Shown: positions 24,541-36,482, numbered from the stretch's first letter. The stretch: 64,000 bases of DNA from Torymus aiolomorphi (GCA_036365515.1 CM070877.1:113972011-114036010), one strand, 5' to 3'. Numbers and translations: made by a program. The notes: generated by a model not told the origin, from the letters alone.

Positions 24541-26080
24541 ATGATTGATAGAGGGAAAATTTAAATCTTACAAGGAGTGTATCTCAGATCCGGATCATGG
24601 ATTTTTCTCAAACTTTGAGATCTGTTTTTAGATGTTAAAATATGAAACGAACCGGAGTTAGACCCTCACGCTTTGATAAACTGAAGTTATGAACATTTTT
24701 AACTGCATTTAAGGAAATACTGAAAAAAAATGCTTGCTTTGTTTCAGCAAAACCCGTGAGCCGGAACCCTGAGCCTCTCCGAGTTAATAAGAGAGGAAAA
24801 GGATCCTCTAACAAAACTATCGGAATATATAATCTTTAAAAAGAGCTATATCAAAGCCATCACCTTATAAAATTAATTGCCTAATAATTCTCAAAAATAT
24901 AGATATAAAAAAGACCACTTTTACTAAAATGAAAAGATAGGTTAATTCATATGTACAAATAAATACATAAATGCTTAAGGTGGTTCCGGAGCGATATATA
25001 TATATATAAATATAAAAATTTTTACAATGATTACTTCACATATTATAATTTGAGAAAGAATATAGAATGAAACAATAATTCTTGAAGAAACAAACAAAAA
25101 ATTTTCAAAGAAATTTAAATATTATTCAAGAAGATATCGACAATTGAAAAAGAAATCAACAAAACCCATAATTCTTTTTCATTTTTCATCCAATTTTAAT
25201 TTGCAAGGTCTCATTTTATTCTTTGTTCAATTTCAGGGGACGTAGCAATATAAAAAATTCGAAAATTTTCAAAACTTGCAAAGTTATAAGCAATTGTTTG
25301 TAGATATGTGACTCACTTTTATAAAGTTTCTAGCATTTTAATACAGTTTTCTATGATTCGCAACGATTTTATACAATTTCAGGGTATTTACTCCTGACTT
25401 AAGAAAAAATTCCCGTGTTTTTCCCTCTTTTTCCCGGTCAGTTTTTGTAATTTTCCCGATATGAAACAAGCAATTTTTATTATAATTTTAAAGAGATCTT
25501 CACATTTATAAAAAAAAAAAAAAAATGAAGAAGATAAGATAAAAGGTAACAATTTTTAAACACGACCGCTTCTCAAGAGAGCCTTATATTTTCTCCAGAG
25601 TGATATTCAAATGCGGCTCTCATACCGTCTTGTTCGAAGGGCGACATCGGTATACAGGAGGTGGTTGGTACTGTGCGACGTTTTTCAATCGGCCTTTATC
25701 AACGTTGCACCGAATCGTAAAGATTGTAACCCCCCAAAAACTATCAATTTACTGTATAAAAACTATTTTCCGCCAAGAATTAGTTCATTTGTGAATTTTC
25801 TATCATGTATGTATGTATATATGTACGTTCGTATGTAATCAAGTTTATGGATTTTCTCAGAAAATTTTTCATAGATCATACGAATTTTGGCCCAGATACT
25901 CGTTTTATTATAAGTAACGGGTAGTCCTATACCGAGCCGAATCCATCGGAAAATAAAAAAATGCCCGAGCAAATAAAAATCTGAAAAATAGATTTTGAAC
26001 ATAATATTAAAAAAAATAACTTTCAGTCAAAAACAACAAATTCATCTGCTAAAATTAATTTAAAAATAGTACATGGTGCA
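24541..26080. other. Intron of P-like gene, proximal part
   Basis: No independent gene seen. It contains a fragment at 25325-25382 similar to 10020-10080 (words TTTTAATACAGTTTTCTA and CAACGATTTTATACAATT), followed by a TTCCCGG-rich patch at 25400-25460. A short conserved-looking frame near 25600-25830 has no recognisable domain. Confidence 0.5.
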
Positions 26081-26359
26081 ACTAGGGAGGAAAGTTGACT
26101 TATTCTAGCGAGGGTGATAATTGACGAGTGGTTCTCGAGTGATCAAAATTATCATCCGAATTTGAAAAATTCAATTGCTCTAGGGCTTCATCAATACCAA
26201 ATCAGAGAGTCGAAGTCGGACGGCAGCTTCGAGTCTGCGTAGTAGAGACTGTCGCGGATTGGGCACTCGCGCTGCACACCGTAGCGCGCGTCTTCAAATG
26301 ACGAATGAATTTAAGCTAGAGTCGGGTGTTACGTAGACGTGTAATACAAGGCAAAAAAA

Positions 26360-27700
26360 TTATTTCAATAATACAAGGCAAACAAATTATTTAAATAATT
26401 CTTAACACCAAGTAGGCGGGGGGATGCGAGTTCAACGCGTGTACGAGAGCGCGTCAGACGTGCATACATGACAAAATAATTATTTAAATAGTTCTTAACC
26501 CCAAGTAGGCGGAAGATGCAAGTTCCAATGCGTATACGGAATCGAGTCAGACGTGCATACGAGGCAAAACAATTATTTAAATAATTCTTAACCCCAAGTA
26601 GGCGGGGGACGCAAGTTCCACGCGTATACGGGAGCATCACCCACCTACTAGAGCTTGAGGATTATTTAAATAATTATTTTGCTATAATACACGTCTGCCT
26701 TATTACAGTATAAGCGTGGAACTCGCATCCCTCGCCTATTTGGGGTTAAGAACTATTTAAAAAATTACTTTGCCATGTATGCACGTCTGACGCGCTCCCG
26801 TATACCCGTGGAATTCGCATCCCGCTCCTACTTGGGATTAAGAATTGTTTACATAATTATTTTGCCATATATACATGTCTGCCTTATTCCAGTATACGCG
26901 TGGAACTCGCATCCCTCGCCTATTTGGGGTTAAGAACTATTTAAAAAATTACTTTGCCATGTATGCACGTCTGACGCGCTCCCGTATATGCGTGGAATTC
27001 GCATCCCGCTCCTACTTGGGGTTAAGAATTGTTTACATAATTATTTTGCCATGTATACACGCCTGGCGTGCCTCCGTGTACGCGTGAAACTCGCCTCTTC
27101 GCCTACTTGGGGTTAAAAATGACTTAAATAATTATTTTGCCATGTATATACGTTTGCCTTATTCCAGTATACGCGTGGAACTCGCATCCCCCGCCTACTT
27201 GGGGTTAAGAATGATTTAAATAATTATTTTGCCATGTATATCTTATTCCAGTATGCGCGTGGAACTCGCATCCCCCGCCTACTTGGGGTTAAGAACTATT
27301 TAAATAATTATTTTGCCTTGTATGCCCGTCTGACACGCTCCCGTATACGCATGAAACTCGCATCCCCCGCCTACTTGGGGTTAAGAACTATTTAAATAAT
27401 TATTTTGCCTTATATGTACGTCTGACGCGCTCCCGTATACGCGTGGAACTCATATCCCCCGCCTTCTTAGGTTTAAAAACGGTTTAAATAATTGTCTTGC
27501 TTATTGTTGCACGTCTACGTTATTCCCTAATATGCGTGCACCTCGCATACCCCGGCTATTGGGTTTAAAAATTATTTAAATAATCGTTTGGCTTAATTTT
27601 TCATGTCTACATGATTCCCTTATATGCGTGGACCTCATATCCTCCGCCTACTTGGGTTCTAAAATAATTTAAATATTCGTTTGGGTTATTTTGTCATCGT
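26360..27700. repeat. Satellite foldback, locus 2 (~92 bp units), inside an intron
   Basis: Three units run in one orientation (CCCAAGTAGGCGGGGGACGC, then GTTCCACGCGTATACGGGAG) from 26395 to 26640. About eleven run in the opposite orientation from 26690 to 27690. Each unit ends in an ATTATTTAAATAATT-like palindrome. Units at about 26700-26880 and 26880-27060 are a near-exact pair, so amplification happened in two-unit steps. Frames reading RLLGVKNYLNN-like peptides are translations of the satellite, not genes. Confidence 0.9.
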
Positions 27701-29780
27701 AACTCCCTCATACCATAAGTAAGTACTCAATCTTTATAATCAGTTATATTTTTAAAAGTAAATTCAGCTTGGAACGCGCAGTTTGAACGCGCACCACGAT
27801 GCGCTCCGTGATGCACCCCGCAGTGTAGATACTCCCTTATCACGTTGGCTGCATCGACAATTACTAAATATCTTACGCATGGATACGCGTGCATACGCGT
27901 GCACGTGCTTATGTAACGGGGGCCTTAACAAACAGGCACGCTTTTTCCACCTACATGAGTTTCGTGCGTAGGCGAGCGGATGTTTTATAAATTAAAAACC
28001 GCTGCCAATTCATTGGCACGTGGCTTCCTCAAAATTAATTTATTGATTCATTTAATTAATTTTTAAAGGCAAATTTGAAAATTTAACACAATAGAACACG
28101 AACTGATCGTGCAAATAAAATGTAAAAAAAGAGAAAACGCGATTAATATCGAAGTGCAGTCAAAAGTATTGTTAAACGTATTTCTCGGCTTCTAATTCGC
28201 CAGCATATTTAGCTAATTTCATGTATCGGCGAAGCGCGCTGTAAATTAAGCTCAATAAAAAACAAAAGTAAGTGAAAAACGCGCTCGCATAGCACGTGTC
28301 ATTTCCATTTTCTAGTATAGATATACCCGAAAAATTACGATTTGAAAAGAGGGCTAAATCAGTTTTAACCTCGAATATCTCTGAAATTCATAAACGAATT
28401 CTTTTACTCTAAAAACACATATAATAAATAATATACACTCTACATCTCGGTCAAATTTTAAAGAAATTAAAACAAGTTTTCTCTTGTTATCAGGCGACAA
28501 AGAAAATGACTTTGTAAAATAGGAAAATTTTGAATATCAAAAAGTAATTGTACAATCTTGATGAAAATTCACATACATAATATCTATATCACATACAAAA
28601 TTGTCTAGAAATCTGGAGCTGATTCATCGAACCGTTCTCGAAAAATTACGATTTAAAAAAAAATTTTTTTAATTTTTACCTCAAATATCTCTGAAATTTA
28701 TGGACCAATTATTTTGCCCAAAGAACTCGACAACGAACACCTTTAGTCATATTTCTAGAGCAATTTAAAGAAACTTAAAATTTTAGTATTACAAAGCTTC
28801 CTCTAAGAGGAAGCAAAAATTAAAATACACAACGATGTGTGGCACTAATTCAGCGTAATAAAGTCTTAAGAAGCAGATTGAAAGTACAGATTTGTGAAAA
28901 AAAAACTGCTGACAATTCAGTAACTCGTGGATTCCACAAAATTAATCTACTTATCTCTCTTATTAATTTTTAATGCCCATATTTTAAATAATAGCACCAA
29001 TTTAATGTCGAACGATAAATCCATTAAACAGCAAATCAGCGTTCAGATTTCGTATAAAAAACGCGCCATATGATGGTCCAGAAGTCATAGCGACAATAGT
29101 TAAGAAAAAAAAAATTATTTTCATATGTCGTTTATATGAGCGTGTATGTAAAGGAATCTTATGTAGATACGTAAAAAACATTATTGAAAAATTGCAAATT
29201 AAAATTTTCATCTCGATTGTCCCATAAAATTACAAAAATCATAAAATTTAAAAACGTTAAACCAATTTCCCTCCATTGTTACTGTACAACAAAAACAACA
29301 ACTTTTAAATATCAAATATGTCAAAAAGTAACACGATCTTGATAAAATTTACACATCTATTAATTACATCATATATAAAATGAAATAAAAATTTTCAAGG
29401 ATTCGAAAATTATCGTCATGTTAAATATACAATTGATATATAAAAAGAAAATGTTTGTTAACTGGTGACTGTTCCAATACTGATATAGTCACCCTATACA
29501 CACACACTTACAACAAAAATTTGTCAAATTTAAATGGTTTCATTATTACAAAAAATAAAAAGAAAATAAATTTAGTAGCTAAATAATTAAAATTATTTTA
29601 AAGTTAATTTATTATTTAATTCATTTATTATTAGCTCAGAAATATAACCTATAATAATAATTTCAATAATTGTTTGCCAGGTCTCGCCCAAAATAACTCT
29701 AAAGATTATCAATCAATGTTTGATAATAACAATTTCAATTTATTTAATATAAAACTATTCATTATAAAGAAAAAGTTAAT
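27701..29780. other. Intron of P-like gene, distal part, with diverged duplication
   Basis: A block of about 600 bp occurs twice, diverged: GAAAAATTACGATTTGAAAA... near 28330 and again near 28640, each followed by AATATCTCTGAAATT. A second shared block, around CTGCCAATTCATTGGCACGT (28003) and a diverged copy at 28908, ends in AAAATTAATTTA-like words. An inverted motif TTCCTCTAAGAGGAAGC sits at 28798-28814 and has a near-copy at 54663. No gene is visible. Confidence 0.55.
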
Positions 29781-29794
29781 CAAAACAATCTAAC

Positions 29795-29895
29795 CGTTCT
29801 TCATCCTTTGGAAAGCGATGAAAAATCAGTGTAGGGTTTTTCGCCTTCGTGTTTGTGCATCCTTCATACGCACAACGTGCTCGAGATGGTGCCAT
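29795..29895 (-). CDS. Exon 1 of the P-like transposase (start of THAP domain)
   Basis: 33 codons plus two bases from ATG at 29895. It carries CAYEGC, the first pair of the C2CH zinc ligands, and LIFHRFPKDEE, the conserved THAP turn before the conserved Trp. A donor (CG followed by GTTAGA) follows at 29794. The acceptor TTTACATAG before 24523 restores an Arg codon and leads straight into QLDWIIHSGN, exactly the expected continuation. Reading on past the donor hits a stop after six more codons, so splicing is needed. Confidence 0.85.
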
Positions 29896-30335
29896 GACTC
29901 AAATTTCTCAAAAAACTAATATAAAAATACTTTAAAAGAAAGTCAAGACCCTTGAAGTGAAAGACGCCGTCGGAACTGCAACACTCCTGCCTCCGCTGTC
30001 AGAAAGACACTCCCGCCTTATTACACGCTTCCCGCGCGATTCCCGAAACAAAAACATTACATTACCCAGTTTCATAGAATAGTTTATATTATTTTAAATG
30101 CAGTAAAATCTTTTAAATAAATCAAAACAATAATAATTTGTAAAATAACATTTTATTTTAATTCATTAACAATTATTTTATTAGTCTGATATCTTATACA
30201 CGTGTATATCTATGTATACTCTTCTTATACAGGCTTATATATCTATATATATTGGTCGGCAGTCAGCACCATCTCGCGGATGGATAACAGAACTAATCGG
30301 CTTGTTATCCAGTGACTTCGTCCAAAAGTTTCTTA
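29896..30335. other. Upstream region of the P-like gene
   Basis: Contains an AT-rich stretch with TATAAAAATAC-like words (29920-29930) that could serve as a promoter for the minus-strand gene, and a GC-rich patch at 29960-30040. I looked for an inverted end matching 20.4-21.4 kb and did not find one. Confidence 0.35.
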
Positions 30336-30390
30336 AGCCGTACGCTTCTATATGCGTCTATATTCGTTGATATTATTATAACAGACTGTT

Positions 30391-30640
30391 ATAAAAAGAC
30401 GTCTTTGGAGCAAGATACAAATGATATCTTTAAAAATATCCATAAAGCGTCAAAATCGCATCTTTTCAGACAATCTTACAGATGTCTTTTTTACACCTCC
30501 TGAATATATCAACAAGACATCTTTTGAGCAACGTGAAAATGACATCTTTAAAAATGTCTATTAAGTATGAAAATCGCATCTTTTTAGAATATCTTAAAGA
30601 TATCTTCAAAAAGATAAGATAAAGATATCCTGAAGACAAC
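30391..30640. repeat. Tandem duplication, ~120 bp units
   Basis: Two diverged copies share AAGAC(G/A)TCTTT(G/T)GAGCAA, GATATCTTTAAAAATATCC-like and AAAATCGCATCTTTT words. No coding sequence. It is followed by a lone half of the 17.1 kb palindromic MITE (30650-30722). Confidence 0.7.
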
Positions 30641-30729
30641 TCTTGTTTACTGTAGTAACTCATGTTATTCGTGTATCTGTGGCTTTGTTCCTCTTTGATC
30701 CTTTTCTCATGTCGAGGCCTTAACAGTAC

Positions 30730-30780
30730 ATTCACTCTTTCCGAAGGCAAGCGCCTTTCCAACTGAGCCAAACGCCGCTC
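30730..30780 (-). other. Partial tRNA-like segment
   Basis: On the minus strand, GTTTGGCTCAGTTGGAAAGG matches a tRNA D-arm/A box. It is followed by an anticodon-arm-like CTTGCCTTCGGAAAG, but the B box is missing because a MITE fragment adjoins. It is a truncated tRNA or tRNA-derived SINE piece. Confidence 0.45.
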
Positions 30781-31672
30781 TGGGTGGTTGTTCAATGATA
30801 TACGATAAAATGTTTATCACCGCGTAATACAGGTACGTTTTTAGGACGAATAGTAGCATTTAGGACAAAATTTTGATTTGATGTGACATATACTGTGGTA
30901 AAACGATTATGTCGCATCGCAACGCATATCGCTAAGGGTAATTTTATATCACGACATAGCGATAAGTTTTGTTTGTTTTTACACTTTGTATATCGAAACG
31001 TTATGCAATAAAAAATTCTTCGCTATAGGGCAATATAAAATTACATGCGTTGCGATGCAACATAATCGTTTTACCACAGTATATTCTCTAAAGTTGAATT
31101 AGTGAAAATTGCTCCACCCATTAAATTAGTAGAAAAAAATAGTAATTTATTAGTGAATATTTACTATTTCATTAGTAGTCTTTAAAAAGCTACTAATGAA
31201 ATAGTGAATATTCACAAATAAATTAGTAGTTTTTTCTACTAATTTAATGGTTTAAAAAACTACTAACGAAATAGTGAATATTCATTAATAAATTAGTAGT
31301 TTCTTCTACTAATTTAATGGGAGGAGCATTTTCACTAATTTAACTTTAGAGAGTATACTGTGGAGAAACGATTATGTTGCATGGTAATGCATATCGCTAA
31401 GGGTAATTTTCTATTGCCTCATAGCGAAGAATTTTTTATTGCACAACGTTTCCACATTCAAAGTGTAAAAACAAACAAAACTTATCGCTATGGCGTAATA
31501 TAACATTACCCTTATAGCGATATGCGTTGCGATGCGACATAATCGTTTTACCACAGTATATGTCACATCAAATCAAAATTTTGTCCTAAATTGTACTATT
31601 CGTCCTAAAAACATACCTGTATTACGCGGTGATAAACATTTTATCGTATATCATTTAAGAACAACCCCCCCG
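30781..31672. mobile_element. Foldback element (~300 bp arms) hosting a second one
   Basis: Arms at 30781-31083 and 31354-31672 are reverse complements, with GATAAAATGTTTATCACCGC, GACATAATCGTTTTACCACA and others shared. Inside each arm are further small inverted words around GCGATATGCGTTGCGATGC. The centre is split by the element at 31084-31353. No reading frame is present. Confidence 0.88.
31084..31353. mobile_element. Nested 270 bp foldback, target duplication TATA
   Basis: Begins TTCTCTAAAGTTGAATTAGT and ends with its near-complement. It is flanked by TATA at 31080-31083 and 31354-31357. Removing it restores CCACAGTATACTGTGG, the exact turn-around of the outer foldback. The body is a set of alternating inverted words (TACTAATTTAATGG, GTGAATATTCAC). 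A TA duplication with TA-ended inverted repeats is an equal reading. Confidence 0.85.
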
Positions 31673-32130
31673 ACCTGGCTAGCTTGGAGCTAGAATTGTG
31701 CGGGCTCGTTAAGCCGCTGTGCGGCTCTAGGAGGGCATCTTGTGGGGAGAGCAGAAAGGTTATGGAGAAAGTGAGGTTAGGTGTGAGAGAGATCGGTAAG
31801 GTAGGTTGAGTTTCGTCCCAGGTTACCATCGTGGACTCATCAGTAAGGCTGATGGTAACCTTGCCTTAGACTCGGGTAGAATGTCTGTACTAATCTTGGA
31901 AGTTCTATATATACTAACCAAGGACTCGATTCGGCCAGTTGCGAGTTGAAACTTGGCACGAACTCTGGTGGCAGAGCTGTAAAGCTTGAACTGCCACAGA
32001 ATATTGGAAGAAAAGAAAACACTTTGCGCGCGCATTTCAAATATAGGTACACTCACGACGAAAGTTTTTGAGGTCGTTTGATGATCTCTGGGTCTACCGA
32101 TGCTTTATTAGGCATTTGGATCTCCTGAAG
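31673..32130. other. Single-copy stretch, no gene recognised
   Basis: GC-richer than its neighbours, with a short inverted pair around 31823-31862 (GGTTACCATC ... GATGGTAACC). A 77-codon minus-strand frame (31823-32056) has no domain I recognise. It may be a remnant of a retroelement. Confidence 0.35.
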
Positions 32131-33148
32131 CTAGCCCACATAAAACGAAATATTTCAGTGAAATATTTCATGAAATATTTCATGAAATATTTCATGAAAC
32201 ATTGCAAAAACCTTGCTAAAATATAACTTAAAAGGTGTAAAAACCTTTTCACAAATATTTCAAGAAAACATTACCAAAAACTTTTAAAAACATTTCGTAA
32301 AAGTTTTAACTTACCACAAATAAAACATTTCAAAAAATCTTTTAAAAAAATTTTTAAAACCATTCCTGAAACCTTTCTAGTAATGATACAACTAAAAAAC
32401 ATGATATATTTCATGAAACATTTTGGAAACGTTTTTGAAAGGTTACTTGAAAAGTTTATTATTCCGACTCATTGACGTGTCAAGTAATGTTTTTAAAACC
32501 TTGCAGTAACATTTCGCGAAATGTTACGAGAAAGGTTTTGTAAATATTTCCAACATTATTTTTCGAAAAGTTTTTAAAAGGTTTCAACAACATTTCTCTC
32601 TTGGTATTAAATCTGTTTCTAACAATATTGCAGAAACCTTCCTAAAACATTCTCCGAAATCTTTCTAGTAATGATACAGCTAAAAAACATGATATATTTC
32701 ATGAAACATTTTGGAAACGTTTTTGAAAGGTTACTTGAAAAGTTTGTTTTTAAAACCTTGCAGTAACATTTCGCGAAATGTTACGAGAAAGGTTTTGTAA
32801 ATATTTCCAATATTATTTTTCGAAAAGTTTATAAAAGGTTTCAACAACATTACTCTCTTGGTATTAAATCTGTTTGTAACAATATTGCAGAAACCTTCCT
32901 AAAACATTCTCCAAAACCTTTCTACTAATGATACAGCGAAAAAACATGATATATTTCATGAAATATTTTGGAAACGTTTTTGGAAGGTTACTCGAAAAGT
33001 TTATTATTCCGACTCATGGACGAGTCATGTAATGTTTTTAAAACCTTGCAGTAACATTTCGCGAAATGTTACGAGAAAGGTTTTGTAAATATTTCCAACA
33101 TTATTTTTCGAAAAGTTTATAAAAGGTTTCAACAACATTTCTCTCTTG

Positions 33149-33738
33149 CACTGAGAGAAATGTCATATGAAAATTTGTTAAATATATAACAAAAATTGCT
33201 ATATTATATAGGAACGGAAGGATATACTCGACATCTAATAATTTTTACTATATATATAGCAATTTATGGTAATAAGCTCAATTAAAAAAAAAAAATCTTG
33301 GTTGTATTCGAACCCTCGACCCTCGGCACGCCAGTCGAGCGCGCTGACCACTTACCCACGGAGACTCTTGAGTGTAAAATTTTGGAACTTATACATTAGT
33401 TATCTTCCCTATAACCTCACCGCGATCAGGTGGCGCTGGCGTCTGATAGCACTTTTTACTATATAAGTTAGTAAAACTTGGGATGTATATAATAAATATT
33501 ATTAAAAAAGATTAAAAATTTTACTATATCTAAATTTTTACAATATAATACAATAATTTCCGCTCAAGTGTATTGGAAAATTTATTTTATAATATAATAA
33601 TTATTTTTATAAATATAATAATTATTTCTTTATATATAATAAAATACGTCACAAGTCGAGTATATCCTTCCGTTCCTATATAAAATAGCAATTTTTGTTA
33701 TATATTTAACAAACTTTCCTATGACATTTCTCTCAGTG
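33149..33738. mobile_element. MITE with ~80 bp inverted ends, inserted in the array (TG duplication)
   Basis: Begins CACTGAGAGAAATGTCAT and ends with the complement, and the inverted match continues for about 80 bp (including TAGGAACGGAAGGATATACT). TG flanks both sides, and the uninterrupted array sequence CTCTTGGTATT shows the empty site. A tRNA-like segment lies inside. Confidence 0.88.
33300..33366 (-). other. tRNA-like segment inside a MITE
   Basis: On the minus strand, GTGGGTAAGTGGTCAGCGCG resembles an A box and GGGTTCGAATAC is a good B box, followed by AACCAAGA and a T-run. Pairing of the arms is poor, so a tRNA relic or SINE head is more likely than a working tRNA. Confidence 0.5.
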
Positions 33739-36097
33739 TGGTATTAAATCTGTTTCTAACAATATTACAGAAACCTTCCTAAAACATTCTCCGAAATCTT
33801 TCTAGTAATGATACAGCTAAAAAACATGATATATTTCATGAAACATTTTGGAAACGTTTTTGAAAGGTTACTTGAAAAGTTTATTATTCCGACTCATGGA
33901 TGTGTTATGTAATGTTTTTAAAACCTTGCAGTAACATTTTCGCGAAAAGTTACGAGAAAGGTTTTGTAAATATTTCAACATTATTTTTCGAAAAGTTTTT
34001 AAAAGGTTTCAACAACATTTCTGTCTTGGTATTAAATCTGTTTCCAACAATATTGCAGAAACCTTCCTAAAACATTCTCCGAAACCTTTCTAGTAATGAT
34101 ACAGCTAAAAAACACGACATATTTCATGAAATATTTTGGAATCGTTTTTGAAAGGTTACTTGAAAAGTTTATTATTCCAACTCATGGACGTGTCATGTAA
34201 TATTTTTAAAAGCATGCAGTAACATTTCGCGAAATGTTACGAGAAAGGTTTTGTATATGTTTCCAATATTATTTTTCGAAAAGTTTTTAAAAGGTTTCAA
34301 CATCATTAGTCTCTCGGTATTAAATCTGTTTCTAACAATATTGCAGAAACCTTCCTAAAACATTCTCCGAAATCTTTCTACTAATGATACAGCGAAAAAA
34401 CATGATATATTTCATGAAATATTTTGGAAACGTTTTTAAAAGGTTACTTGAAAAGTTTATTATTCCGACTCATTGACGTGTCAAGTAATGTTTTTAAAAC
34501 CTCGCAGTAACATTTCAAGAAATGTTGCAAGAAAGGTTTTGTAAATATTTCCAATACTATTTTTCGAAAAGGTTTTAAAAGGTTTCAACAACATTTCTCT
34601 CTTGGTATTAAATGTATTTCTAACAATATTACAAAAACCTTCCGAAAATATTCTCCGAAACCTTTCTAGTAATATGTGCAGCTAAAAAACATGATATATT
34701 TCATGAAATTTTTGGAAACGTTTTTGAAAGGTTAATTGAGAAGTGCATTATTCCGATTCAAAACAAGTCAAGTAATGTTTTCGAAATCTTGCAGTAACAT
34801 TTCAAGAAATGTTACGAGAAAGGTTTTGTGAATATTTCCGATATTATTTCTCGAAAATTTTCTAAAATTTTTGAATATTTGTATAGCCTTTTAAAAATAT
34901 TTCTTTTTTAGATTAAGAAAGCTTTTGAAAACCTATCCCAATAATTTCTTATAAATTTACCATTAGCATACACGTATAAATATAACGTGATATATTTTTG
35001 GAAGATTTGTAAGTGCGTGTGAGTGTGTGTGTTTGTATGCCTGTCTGTATGTATGTACACGAGTACAAGGCAAACGAATAAGTGGAACGGTCCAACGGAA
35101 TCAACGCCAACGAAGTATAGAGGTATAGAAGTATGGAGGTATGCGGACGATACCGCTTACACATCCCACATAAAATGAAATATTTCAGTGAAATATTTGA
35201 TGAAACATTGCAAAAACCTTGCTAAAATATATCTTAAAAGGTGTAAAAACATTTTCAAAAATATTTCAAGAAAACATTACCAAAAACTTTTAAAAACATT
35301 TCGTAAAAGTTTTAACTTACCACAAATAAAACATTTCAAAAAATCTTTTAAAAAGATTTTTAAAACCTTTCCCGAAACCTTTGTAATAATCATACAGCGA
35401 AAAAACATGATATATTTCATGAAATATTTTGGAAACGTTTTTGAAAGGTTACTTGAAAAGTTTATTATTCCGACTCATGGACTTGTCATGTAATGTTTTT
35501 AAAACCTTGCAGTAACATTTTCGCGTAATGTTACGAGAAAGGTTTCATAAATATTTCCAATATTATTTTTCGAAAGGTTTTTAAAAGGTTTCAAAAACAT
35601 CTCTCTCTTGGTATTAAATGTATTTCTAACAATATTACAAAAACCTTCCGAAAACATTCTCCCAAACCTTTCTAGTAATATATGCAGCGAAAAAGCATGA
35701 TATATTTCATGAAATTTTTTGGAAACGTTTTTGAAAGGTTAATTGAGATGTGCATTATTCCGATTCAAAACTAGTCAAGTAATGTTTTCGAAACCTTGCA
35801 GTAACATTTCAAGAAATGTTACGAGAAAGTTTTTGTAAATATTTCCAATATTATTTCTCGAAAATTACCTAAAATTTTTGAATATTCGTATAGTCTTTTA
35901 AAAATATGTCTTTTTTAGATTAAGAAAGCTTTTAAAAACTTATCTCAATAATTTCTTATAAATTTACCATTAGGAGATACGTATAAATATAACGTGATAT
36001 ATTTTTGGAAGATTTGTAAGTGCGTGTGTGGATGTATGTATACGATTACAAGACAAACGAATGAGTGGAGCGGTCCAACGGAATCAACGCCATCGAA

Positions 36098-36482
36098 GTA
36101 TAGAGGTAATAAGTAAGGGCGCCTCTACATGGAGTATGGCGTTCTCGAGAATGGGAGACTGGCATACCTAACTTTGTGAGAGCAACAAAGACAGACAATT
36201 TTCAAATGTGCTCTATCCTTCTCAATCTCATGGAGTTAGACTGTCATTCTCGAGATCGCCAGACTCCATGTAGAGGCGCCCTAACTATAGAGTAGAGGAG
36301 TCCGCTGAAAATATGTCCGCCGTTGTAGAAAGAGAATGAGAACGAAGAAGTCCTCTCTTTCTCTGTCAGACGCGCATGCATTAATAGAGACAAAGAGGGC
36401 CCTCTGATTTTTCTCTCTTTCTATCGAGCGGACGATACCGCTTACACATGTGCCTATGTCTCCCCTCCTCTATACTTATTAC
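36098..36482. mobile_element. Inverted-repeat insertion with an inner palindrome
   Basis: ATAGAGGTAATAAGTA at the left faces TACTTATTACCTCTAT at the right. Inside, 36116-36282 is a separate palindromic MITE with ends AGGGCGCCTCTACATGGAGT. The rest includes a second imperfect inverted pair around AGAGGAGTCCGC / GCGGACGATACCG. The same GCGGACGATACCGCTTACAC word occurs without the insertion at about 35145. Confidence 0.7.

Larger units (their letters stand above)
21431..29895 (-). pseudogene. P-element/THAP9-like transposase gene, two exons, broken by TGA and a frameshift
   Basis: Exon 1 (29895-29795) joins in frame to exon 2 (from 24523). Together they make a THAP zinc finger: C8 and C13 from exon 1, HRFPKDEE, then LDWIIHSGN and LCNDHF from exon 2. 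A coiled coil follows (about 24100-23830). The RNase H-like core shows LMWDEMS, VCDQGSPNQ and FDAPHLLKCLRNTFRKR, and further on LNQDPLENLFSVLRSRSG, which matches the last catalytic D-x2-E region of P-type transposases. A single TGA at 22671-22669 interrupts the frame between two conserved blocks, about 651 residues in. Near 21810, inside a run of seven A on the plus strand, a one-base shift moves the frame to the piece ending at 21431. The intron of 5271 bp has GT and AG ends. Terminal repeats were not found. The family is certain; loss of function is likely unless the TGA or A-run is an assembly error. Confidence 0.9.
32135..36095. repeat. Tandem array of ~290 bp units (orientation A)
   Basis: Units contain CATGATATATTTCATGAAA, TTTTGGAAACGTTTTTGAAA, ACTCATGGACG, TTTCGCGAAATGTTACGAGA and TTGGTATTAAATCTGTTTC. 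Unit starts can be seen near 32400, 32690, 32945, 33825, 34115, 34400, 34690, 35406 and 35696. The block begins CCCACATAAAACGAAATATT, and a second start with nearly the same end lies at 35164. The ~500 bp at 34680-35160 and 35690-36100 are direct copies. Many short internal inverted words (TTTCATGAAA, TTTCGCGAAA) make the units hairpin-rich. No gene is seen. Confidence 0.88.

Noticed and set aside
26365..27087. Open frames reading RLLGVKNYLNN-like peptides, also at 40459-40784 and 41611-41805
   Set aside because: They are the same ~92 bp satellite unit read in frame by chance; the peptide repeats with the DNA period and has no start or stop signals of a gene.
26360..27700. Possible CRISPR-like array
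   Set aside because: Units are ~92 bp, diverged and adjacent, with no distinct spacers, in a eukaryotic genome.
35188..35493. 101-codon Lys/Phe-rich frame
   Set aside because: It is a translation of the ~290 bp tandem repeat and does not persist in neighbouring units.
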